Of a DNA stretch of 64,000 nucleotides, positions 28,037-36,782 are shown piece after piece. The stretch comes from Pedobacter sp. Leaf250 (lineage in GTDB: Bacteria > Bacteroidota > Bacteroidia > Sphingobacteriales > Sphingobacteriaceae). Location of the stretch: contig NZ_CAKLBU010000023.1 of NCBI RefSeq assembly GCF_920984735.1, positions 1 to 64,000 on the forward strand, given 5' to 3'. The position numbers were made by a program, and so were the translations under genes. Below the pieces are notes generated by a model. It was not told the DNA's origin and ran no database searches. It was given only the letters and a program-made list of their open reading frames with translations. The stretch's first letter is position 1. Each line of letters opens with the position of its first letter.

Positions 28037-28097
28037 ATCGAAATAATTATCAGATTATTAGCGTATTTTTCAAAACAAACAAATTAAACTAAAAAAC

Positions 28098-29486
<1,389 letters not shown>

Positions 29487-29524
29487 AATCTAAACTATAT
29501 CTAAACCCAAATTCAAGCTCAAAT

Positions 29525-30541
29525 ATGAAGAAATTTTTAACTGCTATTTTTGCAATGGCCAGCGCTAGCTGCGCCCTGGCTCAAGAAACATCAACATCTC
29601 CGCTCGAGATATCAGGATCTGTTGATACATATTTTAAATACGATTTTGCGAAAAAGCCTAATATTGCAACCTCATTCGCATCTGATCACAATTCAGTTTC
29701 ATTAGGAATGATTGACCTGGTTTTAAAAAAGAAAACTGGAAAAGCATCATTTGTTGGAGAATTATCGTTCGGACCAAGAGGGCAAGAACAATCATTAATT
29801 AATGGATCTGATGGCACTTCTTCCTTTCATATTCAAAACTTGTATGTAAATTATGATTTTACCGACCAGTTTTCAATGACTGCAGGTTACATGGGTACAT
29901 TTATTGGATATGAGGTAATTTCTCCGGTTGGAAACTTTAACTATTCTACATCATACTTATTTACCAATGGTCCATTTCAAAATGCCGGTATCAAAGCAAC
30001 CTACAAATTCTCTGATAAGGTAAGTTTAATGGCCGGTTTATTTAACGATTGGAATGTTTACACTGCCACTCGTGGTGTATCTAGCATTGGTGGTCAGTTA
30101 ATGGTTTCTCCTGTTGAAGGATGGACGGCTTACTTAAATGTATTATCTGGTGCTGGTGGTGGCGGTTACGGAACCATTGCCGATTTAACAACGGCATATC
30201 AAATTACTGATAAATTTAAATTAGGCCTAAATGCTGCAAATTACGATATCAATGATGATGCAGGTGGTTATGCTGGTGCTGCTTTGTATCCGCAATATGC
30301 TTTTACTGATGCTGTAGCTTTAGGATTAAGAGGAGAATATTTTAAATACAAAAATGTTGCTGGCATTGAGGGTGAGAAATATACATCCGTAACTTTAACT
30401 GCTAATATCAAATCGGGTGGTTTAACATTTATTCCAGAGATGAGATTAGATCACAGTGGTACTAAACCTTTTGCAAAAGAAAATGGAATGGCAGCACCAA
30501 ATGCTGGTCAGTTTTCTTTAGCAGCAGTTTACGCTTTCTAA
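29525..30541 (+). CDS. Outer-membrane porin of the OmpL-like bbp2 type, paired with amtB
   Basis: A 338-aa barrel with a signal peptide (residues 1-19, ending CALAQ). Strand-rich sequence begins ISGSVDTYFKYDF and includes FHIQNLYVNYDFTDQFSMTAGYMGTFIGYEVISPVGNFNYSTSYLFTNGPFQNAG, which fits the putative beta-barrel porin-2 family, and it ends AAVYAF. It is 38 bp downstream of amtB and ends at a strong terminator. Co-transcription suggests it admits ammonium or small nitrogen compounds across the outer membrane (inference). Confidence 0.82.
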   Translation: MKKFLTAIFAMASASCALAQETSTSPLEISGSVDTYFKYDFAKKPNIATSFASDHNSVSLGMIDLVLKKKTGKASFVGELSFGPRGQEQSLINGSDGTSSFHIQNLYVNYDFTDQFSMTAGYMGTFIGYEVISPVGNFNYSTSYLFTNGPFQNAGIKATYKFSDKVSLMAGLFNDWNVYTATRGVSSIGGQLMVSPVEGWTAYLNVLSGAGGGGYGTIADLTTAYQITDKFKLGLNAANYDINDDAGGYAGAALYPQYAFTDAVALGLRGEYFKYKNVAGIEGEKYTSVTLTANIKSGGLTFIPEMRLDHSGTKPFAKENGMAAPNAGQFSLAAVYAF

Positions 30542-30561
30542 AAGCAATATTTAAATGATTT

Positions 30562-30596
30562 AAGCCGCCGGTCTATATAACCTGCGGCTTTTTTTT
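30562..30596 (+). terminator. Intrinsic terminator of the amtB-porin operon
   Basis: An AAGCCGC / GCGGCTT stem, extended by an inner GGT/ACC pairing, is followed by TTTTTTT. It begins 20 bp after the porin stop codon. Confidence 0.88.
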
Positions 30597-30625
30597 ACCT
30601 TCGTAAATAGTATAAAAAGAATTCG

Positions 30626-31204
30626 ATGAAATACACATTTGCCGCAATTTTAGCCATTTTCATGCTGAAATTATCAGCTCAGGAAAAACATTTTCCTAAA
30701 GATGAAAATGGGAAATTCATTTATTATAAAGTTGTCGATTCGCAAGTTTTAGCAAAAGCCATTTTGTTAGAAAGAGCTAAGAATTTTGTCTCAACGGTGA
30801 ATAAAAAATCAATGAGTTTAATAACCAGTACGGATACCTCTGTTTTAGCAAAAGGGAAACTCATTATTGATAAAACTATTCTAGTGGCTGGCCACCCGAG
30901 TGGCGAACTGAATTACAATTTCGTTTTTGAAGTTAAGGATGGTAAATATCGATACTGGTTAACAGATTTTGAATATATTCCTTACCAACGCGATCGCTAT
31001 GGCAATTTTGTTGCCACAACTACCATTGGAACGCCCTTAGAAAAATCGGCTGATCGATTAAATGCCGGTTCATGGAAAGATATCCAAGCGAGTGCTTATC
31101 TAAAAGTGGCTAAGTTTGGCGACACATTTAAAAAGTATTTAGCTACAGACAAAAAGACTGCTGAACCAACAAAGAAAGAAACAATTTCTACAAAGAAATG
31201 GTAA
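30626..31204 (+). CDS. DUF4468 secreted protein
   Basis: A 192-aa protein with a signal peptide (1-18, ending KLSAQ). Residues about 28-135 match the DUF4468 pattern with a TBP-like fold (YYKVVDSQVLAKAILLERAKNFV, GKLIIDKTI, YNFVFEVKDGKYRYWLTDFEY). The C-terminal 25 residues are Lys/Thr-rich and low in complexity. Function is unknown, and the family is largely limited to Bacteroidota. A TACCTTCG near-match to the -7 box overlaps the tail of the preceding terminator. Only 4 bp separate its stop codon from the convergent gene. Confidence 0.8.
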   Translation: MKYTFAAILAIFMLKLSAQEKHFPKDENGKFIYYKVVDSQVLAKAILLERAKNFVSTVNKKSMSLITSTDTSVLAKGKLIIDKTILVAGHPSGELNYNFVFEVKDGKYRYWLTDFEYIPYQRDRYGNFVATTTIGTPLEKSADRLNAGSWKDIQASAYLKVAKFGDTFKKYLATDKKTAEPTKKETISTKKW

Positions 31205-31208
31205 TGAG

Positions 31209-31679
31209 TTATGGCATTTTACCAAATAGTTCTTCCACTTTTTTATAGCGAAAATCGAAAATACCATTAATCTTATTTTTAACCACAGCTGCATTTGCAA
31301 CATTCCCAATTGGCCCCCAGCCAACGCTGTAATGGAGGATATCATGCATCAAGACCCCACCATCAATCTCTTGAAAATGATGCTGATGATGCCAGAATGC
31401 AAAAGGACCAAAACGCTGTTCATCAATAAAATACTCTCTGTCTTTTACATGCGTGATTTCTGTTACCCAATCCAATTTCACTCCAAAAAGAGGCGAAACT
31501 TTATAGGTGATAATTAAGCCAGGGTACATTTTGGTGTTCTCCATATTGGGCGTGGTCACATCGAAAGTCATATCTTTCGGCGTTATTTCAGCCAAATTTA
31601 ATGGCGACGAAAAAAAATCCCAGGCAGTATCTAAACCAACCGGGATCTTTTGAGTAAATTCTTTTCTGTATAATTTCAA
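31209..31679 (-). CDS. SRPBCC (START-like) family protein
   Basis: A 156-aa protein with the helix-grip fold pattern: EFTQKIPVGLDTAWDFFSSPLNLAEITPKDMTFDV at the N-terminus, a central LDWVTEITHVKDREYFIDEQRFGPFAFWHHQHHF sheet and a C-terminal helix ending KKVEELFG. Members bind hydrophobic ligands or act as small cyclases; this subgroup has no assigned ligand. The protein is cytoplasmic (no signal peptide). It lies 31 bp downstream of the TlpA-like gene and is probably co-transcribed with it. Confidence 0.82.
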   Translation of the reverse strand: MKLYRKEFTQKIPVGLDTAWDFFSSPLNLAEITPKDMTFDVTTPNMENTKMYPGLIITYKVSPLFGVKLDWVTEITHVKDREYFIDEQRFGPFAFWHHQHHFQEIDGGVLMHDILHYSVGWGPIGNVANAAVVKNKINGIFDFRYKKVEELFGKMP

Positions 31680-31710
31680 AGCTGAGTTTTATACATAAAC
31701 ACGAGCAAAG

Positions 31711-32238
31711 CTATTTTGTTGCTGGTGCAGCATTTAATTTATCATTAATCAGTTTTACCAAGCTTTGAAACTCTTTTTCTTCATATCCAATAGATTGATA
31801 AATGATTTTGCCATCCTGATCAATGAGGATGTTTCTTGGAATACTTTGTTTTGCGAATTTGCTAAAAATGCTTCTGTCTACATCAGGTAGAATAGGAAAG
31901 GTGAACCCTCTCTTTTCTTTATATGGCGTTAATTTATCCCAACCTTCTTCCCTTCCAAATACAAAAAAATGAAAGTTTTTGTTGTTTTTATGCTTATCCC
32001 AAATTTGTTTTTGAACCAGAGGAAGTTCGACATTACAGGGTGGGCACCAGGTTGCAAATAAATTAATTAGAATAAGTTTGCCCTTGAAATTCGCTAAATC
32101 AACTGATTTTCCTTTTTCAATTTCAAATTTGAAATTTGGGGCAGTGTCTCCAACTTTGGTGTAAGAGCTATCATCAGTTACTTGGGCAAACACATTCGCT
32201 GATATAGCTAAACATATTAAAAGGAATATCTTTTTCAT
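31711..32238 (-). CDS. TlpA-like periplasmic thioredoxin
   Basis: A 175-aa exported thioredoxin-fold protein. The signal peptide ends NVFAQ (residues 1-19). The domain has the AhpC/TSA-like insert GDTAPNFKFEIEKGKSVDLANFKGKLILINLFATWCPPC, with the redox motif WCPPC near 65-69, and the cis-Pro segment SIPRNILID. Such proteins reduce disulfides in the periplasm, for example in cytochrome maturation. It is followed by the SRPBCC gene after 31 bp. Confidence 0.88.
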   Translation of the reverse strand: MKKIFLLICLAISANVFAQVTDDSSYTKVGDTAPNFKFEIEKGKSVDLANFKGKLILINLFATWCPPCNVELPLVQKQIWDKHKNNKNFHFFVFGREEGWDKLTPYKEKRGFTFPILPDVDRSIFSKFAKQSIPRNILIDQDGKIIYQSIGYEEKEFQSLVKLINDKLNAAPATK

Positions 32239-32368
32239 CTGTAAACAGTTGTTTTGAAGGTGGTGAAGCTATCAAGATTTGGATCATCAATTGAATGATT
32301 TGAAAAATCAGGATGTTTTCATGTAAGGATTTATGATAAAGATACTCCTATAAATTTTCTTTACAAAA

Positions 32369-32842
32369 CTAGTGTACCATTTTATCGGCGCAGGTAGAAC
32401 TTGCAAAAGCTTCGGGTTTGGCTTTAAAAATAAAGCCCATGCTCAGAATGTATCCCATGGCATCGTTCAAGGCCTTATTTGATTTGAAAGATGGATTGGT
32501 ATTGATATCAGCATGAACTTCCAAAGCGACATCGTAAATGTCGAGCAAATCGCAAATGGAATAGGCAGTTTCAATTGATTTTTGAACTTCCATTAACATT
32601 CTTTCCTTGATGCCCACTTGTTGGGTGCTCTTTTCCTGATGGATGTACATAAAACCTCCATGATGTTCTCTTAACAGCACAATTACTGTCGCAAAGTCGG
32701 TTGTTAAACCTTTAACTTGAGAGTCGGTTCCGATGCAGACTTTTAGTTTGTAGCCATTTTCTGTTTCTCTGATAATTGCTTGTTCCACTTCTTCGAGGAT
32801 GGAAGATTGGATAATTTCACCACTAAATTTTTTCCAGGTCAT
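32369..32842 (-). CDS. YkuK/DUF458-family RNase H-like protein
   Basis: A 157-aa protein starting at ATG 32842 (MTWKKFSGEII). A frame 16 codons longer begins at TTG and is not preferred. The family pattern is clear: KVCIGTDSQVKG in the first strand with an Asp, LEVHADINTNPSF with two acidic residues, and a C-terminal KPEAFASSTCADKMVH. YkuK-type proteins are predicted RNase H-fold nucleases with no proven substrate. It stands alone with long gaps on both sides. Confidence 0.82.
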   Translation of the reverse strand: MTWKKFSGEIIQSSILEEVEQAIIRETENGYKLKVCIGTDSQVKGLTTDFATVIVLLREHHGGFMYIHQEKSTQQVGIKERMLMEVQKSIETAYSICDLLDIYDVALEVHADINTNPSFKSNKALNDAMGYILSMGFIFKAKPEAFASSTCADKMVH

Positions 32843-33082
32843 ACACAATGTTGTTTTGAGGTTAATTCCAAAGAAATCCCTTTGGTACAAATGGTATTCG
32901 GTTTTTATAAAAATAGGAGCTAGAAATTAAATTCATGTTAAGATGAAATTGTTTATTTGCTAACAGCGACTTAGTTTTCAACAAGTTAGCATTTTTTGTT
33001 ATCAATAATTACAATAGTTTCATATTATTTACAACCTAATTGCCGTTTTACTTGTTAGGTTTAATAATAAAATTCAACGAAT

Positions 33083-33301
33083 ATGAGAGCGGAATTAATT
33101 CAAGAACTTCAGCTTTTGCAAAACAGCAGAGCTAATAAATTTGCAGATGATTTATCAGATCGATTGAAATCATCGGTTGATCTTGTTACAGAAAAGGTAA
33201 ACTCTTCAATCGCGAAGCGTGGCAGTATGTTAATGTTATTGGATAAACGATTAAATTTTTCTGTTTTTAGGAAACTTAAAAACAAGTTTTTTAAGTTCTA
33301 A
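33083..33301 (+). CDS. Small basic helical protein, unknown
   Basis: A 72-aa reading frame from ATG 33083. It is mostly amphipathic helix (ELIQELQLLQNSRANKFADDLSDRLKSSVDLVTEKV) and ends in a very basic tail (FRKLKNKFFKF). No family is recognised. Its codon use resembles the neighbours and there is no overlap with other genes. The DEAD-box gene begins 44 bp later with its own promoter. Confidence 0.6.
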   Translation: MRAELIQELQLLQNSRANKFADDLSDRLKSSVDLVTEKVNSSIAKRGSMLMLLDKRLNFSVFRKLKNKFFKF

Positions 33302-33332
33302 TCGATTTTTATTTACGGCCAATTGAAATGCT

Positions 33333-33340
33333 TATCTTTG
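33333..33340 (+). promoter_or_regulatory. -7 promoter element 5 nt before the helicase ATG
   Basis: TATCTTTG ends 5 nt before ATG 33346, predicting a leaderless or nearly leaderless mRNA. It also argues against an ATG 6 codons upstream (33328), which lies before the box. Confidence 0.65.
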
Positions 33341-33345
33341 GCGAA

Positions 33346-34650
33346 ATGATAGAGAACGCCTTAAAAAGATTAAATATTGCCAAGCTAAATGAAATGCAGG
33401 AAGCTGCGTTGAAAGCAGTAAAATCTGGTAATGATGTGTTACTGATCGCACCAACTGGCTCTGGTAAAACACTTGCTTTTTTGCTGCCCCTATTGGCAAA
33501 TCTAAATCCCGATGTTAAAGGCGTTCAGGCGTTGATTTTAGTTCCTTCGAGAGAACTTGCCCTGCAAATTGAGCAGGTTTTTAAGCAAATGGGCACTCCA
33601 TTTAAAGTGAATTGCTGTTATGGTGGCCATGCTGTACGCGTAGAGAAAAACAATCTCGCACATCCACCAGCTGTATTAATTGGAACACCTGGTAGAATCG
33701 CCTACCATTTGGAACACCAGAATTTTGACGAATCTTTTGTTAAGAATTTGATTCTTGATGAATTCGATAAATCATTAGAATTTGGGTTTGAATCTGATAT
33801 GTCGTATATCATTTCAAAATTACTTTCTTTAAGTCAGCGTATTTTAACTTCAGCTACAAAAATGGAAGAGATTCCAGCTTTTGTGAAGTTAAGCAAACCT
33901 GTAGATATCGACTTTTCAAAAAATATTCAATCTAAACCTGATTTAAAACTTAAAAAAGTAACTGCTCCAGCGGCTGATAAATTAGAAGTTGTATTCAAGC
34001 TTTTAAGCAAAATTGGCAATAAGAATACTTTAGTATTTTGTAACCACCGAGAAACAGTTGATCGAATTAGTGATATTTTATTTGAGCATGGCTTAGGTCA
34101 CGATGTTTTCCATGGTGGCATGGAGCAAATAGACCGTGAAAAAGCGCTGTTGAAATTTAGAAATGGCAGTCATAAAATTTTAATTACTACAGATTTGGCT
34201 GCCCGTGGACTCGATATTCCTGAAATAGAACACATTGTTCATTATCAGTTGCCTTACACCGAAGATGCTTATATCCATAGAAATGGTCGCACAGCCCGGA
34301 TGCATGCAAAAGGAACTGCTTATGCTGTTATTACCCCTGAAGAAAATTATAAATACCTTCCTGAAGATATTGAAGAGGAAGATTTAAGCGATCATTATAA
34401 AATACCCGAAGCCAGCGATTGGGTAACTTTATATTTGGCTCACGGAAAAAAGGATAAGATTAATAAAATTGATATAGTGGGTTTGTTTTTGCAAAAAGGT
34501 GGACTAGCTAAAGATGATTTAGGGTTAATTGAAGTGAAAGATACAACGAGTTATATTGCTGTAAAGCGGGCAAAATCGGATCAATTGATGCGTAATTTAG
34601 CGGGTGAAAAAATTAAGGGCAAGAAGTTAAAACTGAAGATAGCGAGCTAG
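33346..34650 (+). CDS. DEAD-box-type RNA helicase with DEFD motif
   Basis: A 434-aa two-domain superfamily 2 helicase. Motif I is APTGSGKT (35-42), Ia PSRELALQ, Ib TPGRI, II LDEFDK (a DEFD variant near 138-141), III SATK, V TTDLAARGLDIP, VI HRNGRTARM. The C-terminal 90 residues are a basic accessory region. Motifs II and VI differ from the canonical DEAD and HRIGRTGR, as in some Bacteroidota DbpA-like proteins. It probably unwinds structured RNA during ribosome assembly or cold growth; the exact target is unknown. The ATG lies right after the -7 box. Confidence 0.88.
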   Translation: MIENALKRLNIAKLNEMQEAALKAVKSGNDVLLIAPTGSGKTLAFLLPLLANLNPDVKGVQALILVPSRELALQIEQVFKQMGTPFKVNCCYGGHAVRVEKNNLAHPPAVLIGTPGRIAYHLEHQNFDESFVKNLILDEFDKSLEFGFESDMSYIISKLLSLSQRILTSATKMEEIPAFVKLSKPVDIDFSKNIQSKPDLKLKKVTAPAADKLEVVFKLLSKIGNKNTLVFCNHRETVDRISDILFEHGLGHDVFHGGMEQIDREKALLKFRNGSHKILITTDLAARGLDIPEIEHIVHYQLPYTEDAYIHRNGRTARMHAKGTAYAVITPEENYKYLPEDIEEEDLSDHYKIPEASDWVTLYLAHGKKDKINKIDIVGLFLQKGGLAKDDLGLIEVKDTTSYIAVKRAKSDQLMRNLAGEKIKGKKLKLKIAS

Positions 34651-34656
34651 GGTTTG

Positions 34657-34698
34657 AGTTAAAAGTTAAAAGTTAAAAGTTAAAAGTTAAAAGTTAAA
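34657..34698. repeat. Heptamer tandem repeat AGTTAAA x6
   Basis: Six perfect copies of the 7-bp unit AGTTAAA plus a partial AGT, starting 6 bp after the helicase stop codon. Such arrays vary in copy number by slippage. It is intergenic and has no coding role. Confidence 0.9.
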
Positions 34699-34705
34699 AG
34701 TGCAG

Positions 34706-34726
34706 GGCGGAAGGCGGAAGGCGGAA
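34706..34726. repeat. Heptamer tandem repeat GGCGGAA x3
   Basis: Three perfect copies of the 7-bp unit GGCGGAA, a GC-rich array 7 bp after the AGTTAAA array. Same period, unrelated sequence. Confidence 0.88.
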
Positions 34727-34807
34727 GTTATAATAAAATGGGTGTTACAGTTAGGCATTTGTACCTCTATTCATTCAATCTCTCATTCAAAATTCAATCA
34801 TTTAAGT

Positions 34808-35038
34808 ATGAGCAATAACGATATATTAAAAAAATTAAGAGTAGCGCTTTCATTAAAAACGGAAGATATTATTACCATTTGCGATTTGGTAGGATTTAAA
34901 GTTACGAAAGCAGAATTAGGTGATATTTTTAGGAACGATGACCATGAAAATTTTAAGCCTTGCGGTGATCAAATTTTGCGCAATTTCTTAAATGGTTTGG
35001 TAATCTATAAAAGAGGACCAAGAGAAGAGAAGAAATAA
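34808..35038 (+). CDS. DUF1456 (YehS-like) single-domain protein
   Basis: A 76-aa protein from ATG 34808. The upstream-extended frame starts within the repeat array and is rejected. It has one DUF1456 unit (NNDILKKLRVALSLKTEDIITICDLVGFKVTKAELGDIFR, then CGDQILRNFLNGLVIYKRG). E. coli YehS carries two such units in about 156 residues, so this is a half-length version. The protein is small, helical and cytoplasmic, of unknown function. The SGNH hydrolase gene follows after 27 bp. Confidence 0.8.
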   Translation: MSNNDILKKLRVALSLKTEDIITICDLVGFKVTKAELGDIFRNDDHENFKPCGDQILRNFLNGLVIYKRGPREEKK

Positions 35039-35065
35039 AAAATTGATCGTCAACATCCCATTGAA

Positions 35066-35788
35066 ATGAAAATCAAGATTTTTCTACTTCTTTTAACATT
35101 AAGCTCAACAAGTTTATTTGCACAACAAGGAAATTCAAGTCAAAAAGAAGATTTCTCTGATGACTGGGCGGCACTTTCAAAATATCAGAAAGAAAATGAT
35201 GCACTGAAAGAACCAACTAAAGGTAAGAAAAGAGTCGTTTTTTTAGGGAGTTCTATTTTCGAATTCTGGAAGCAAAAAGATCCTGAATATTTCGCTAACA
35301 ACGCCTATGTTGATAGGGGAATCAGCGGACAAATTTCACCTCAGTTGTTAATCAGATTTAGGCAAGATGTGATAAATCTTAATCCGAGGGCTGTAATTAT
35401 TTTAGCTGGCAGTAATGATTTGGCAGGGAACAAAGGTCATGTAAGTAATGAAACGGTACTGAATAATATTAAATCGATGGCTGAACTGGCTAGGAAACAT
35501 CATATTAAAGTTATTCTGTGCAAGTATTTACCTATTTACGAATATCCATGGAATAAAAATCTTCAAGGTGTTGCAGACGGGATTATTTCTCTTAATAAAG
35601 AAATTGCGGCATATGCAAACGCCAACCGATTTACGGTTATAGATTATTGGACACCATTGGTGGATGAACGAAACGGGCAAAAAGCAGAATTTACCACTGA
35701 TGGAGTACATCCAAATTTGGCTGGATATAAGGTAATGGAAAAAGTTACCGAAATAGCAATAGATAAAGCGATAGGCAAAAGGAGATAG
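35066..35788 (+). CDS. Secreted SGNH/GDSL hydrolase
   Basis: A 240-aa protein with a signal peptide (1-19, ending LFAQ). SGNH blocks are present: block I VVFLGSSIFEFW with the catalytic Ser, block II GQISPQ (Gly), block III ILAGSNDLAG (Asn), and block V TDGVHPNLAGY with the Asp-His pair. Family members hydrolyse esters or acyl groups of lipids or carbohydrates. The substrate is not evident. It is followed by a strong bidirectional hairpin. Confidence 0.9.
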   Translation: MKIKIFLLLLTLSSTSLFAQQGNSSQKEDFSDDWAALSKYQKENDALKEPTKGKKRVVFLGSSIFEFWKQKDPEYFANNAYVDRGISGQISPQLLIRFRQDVINLNPRAVIILAGSNDLAGNKGHVSNETVLNNIKSMAELARKHHIKVILCKYLPIYEYPWNKNLQGVADGIISLNKEIAAYANANRFTVIDYWTPLVDERNGQKAEFTTDGVHPNLAGYKVMEKVTEIAIDKAIGKRR

Positions 35789-35797
35789 CAAATAAAA

Positions 35798-35834
35798 AAA
35801 TATCCCATGATTAAAAATCATGGGATATTTTTTT
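35798..35834 (+). terminator. Intrinsic terminator after the SGNH hydrolase
   Basis: A 14-bp perfect stem (AAATATCCCATGAT / ATCATGGGATATTT) with a 5-nt loop and a T-run, beginning 10 bp after the stop codon. Confidence 0.92.
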
Positions 35835-35976
35835 ATTTAAAACTTTCAATAATATTTGAAAGTACAGAAATTAATATTTAAATTTACATCATGAAAGAGC
35901 AGTGAAATTAGTTTATGAAATTGATGGGGCAACTAATTTAGAAATCGGTTTTAATGTTTAATTAAATTCAAAAGAG

Positions 35977-36324
35977 ATGAGTTACAATTTAATTGGTTAT
36001 GGCATTTTCATTACAGTAATCGTTTTCATCATTGTTGTTGTAGGGAAAATTTGCTATCGAAACGGAAATATATTCGTTGCAGCACTTATTCCTGATCATT
36101 TGGAATTGTGCCAACAGATTAATAAGTCGCTTTTGGTTTCTTATTACCTGGTAAATATTGGCTACTGTGCCATGACGCTCATTGGCTGGGAAAACATTAA
36201 CAACCCTTTGCAATTGGCCGAAGTTTTAGCTGTAAAAGTTGCTGTCATCATCTGCATACTTTCAGTTTTACATTATTTGAATATTTTTTTGCTTACCAAT
36301 ACCATTCATAAATTAATTAAATAA
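35977..36324 (+). CDS. Small three-helix membrane protein, first of a paralogous pair
   Basis: A 115-aa integral membrane protein with helices near residues 5-25, 50-70 and 85-108. It shares the central pattern (N-K-x-L...YY/FYLxNIG) and spacing with the next gene: NKSLLVSYYLVNIGYCAMTL here, NKLFETGFYLLNIGFALLIM there. No family is recognised and no catalytic motif is visible. The genes are 18 bp apart and share a terminator, so they probably make a two-protein membrane complex (inference). Confidence 0.75.
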   Translation: MSYNLIGYGIFITVIVFIIVVVGKICYRNGNIFVAALIPDHLELCQQINKSLLVSYYLVNIGYCAMTLIGWENINNPLQLAEVLAVKVAVIICILSVLHYLNIFLLTNTIHKLIK

Positions 36325-36342
36325 CAATCTAAAAATTTAGTC

Positions 36343-36735
36343 ATGGAAACTACCAAAATTTTAATCGGTTATGCTGTTTATTTACCAGTTGCACTTTTCT
36401 TAACTTTTTATGTTTCGAAAACATTATTCAAAAACAGTAAAGTTTATATGCTTGATATTTTTAAGGGAAGGGAGGAAATTGCAAATGCAACAAATAAACT
36501 TTTCGAAACGGGATTTTATTTGTTGAACATTGGTTTTGCACTTTTGATTATGAAAATAACCATTTACTCAAACAGTTATCAGGATTTAGTGGAAGCGCTT
36601 AGCTCAAAAATTGGTGGTTTTTCAATATATCTTGGTATTATGCTCTTTATCAATCTTTATTTCTTCTTTAGGGGAAAAAGAAAATCGAAGGAAGGGCAGC
36701 AAATAAATGTTCCATTAACCACCAATGCACATTAA
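36343..36735 (+). CDS. Small three-helix membrane protein, second of a paralogous pair
   Basis: A 130-aa protein with helices near 5-25, 50-70 and 90-110, followed by a basic tail (FRGKRKSKEGQ). It is related to the upstream protein over most of its length, with an extra KGREEIANATNKLFETG segment before the second helix. Unknown family. Its stop codon lies just before a bidirectional terminator shared with ettA on the other strand. Confidence 0.75.
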   Translation: METTKILIGYAVYLPVALFLTFYVSKTLFKNSKVYMLDIFKGREEIANATNKLFETGFYLLNIGFALLIMKITIYSNSYQDLVEALSSKIGGFSIYLGIMLFINLYFFFRGKRKSKEGQQINVPLTTNAH

Positions 36736-36744
36736 TCTTCGCAT

Positions 36745-36781
36745 AAAAAATGCCCGATGGTAGATTTCATCGGGCATTTTT
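36745..36781. terminator. Bidirectional terminator between the membrane pair and ettA
   Basis: A perfect 13-bp stem (AAAATGCCCGATG / CATCGGGCATTTT) with an 8-nt loop and A/T runs on both sides serves the plus-strand pair and the convergent ettA. Confidence 0.9.
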
Positions 36782-36782
36782 A

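Noticed and set aside
28037..28097. Sigma-54 promoter before amtB
   Set aside because: No GG-N10-GC (-24/-12) element was found; only a near-match to the ordinary -7 box is present.
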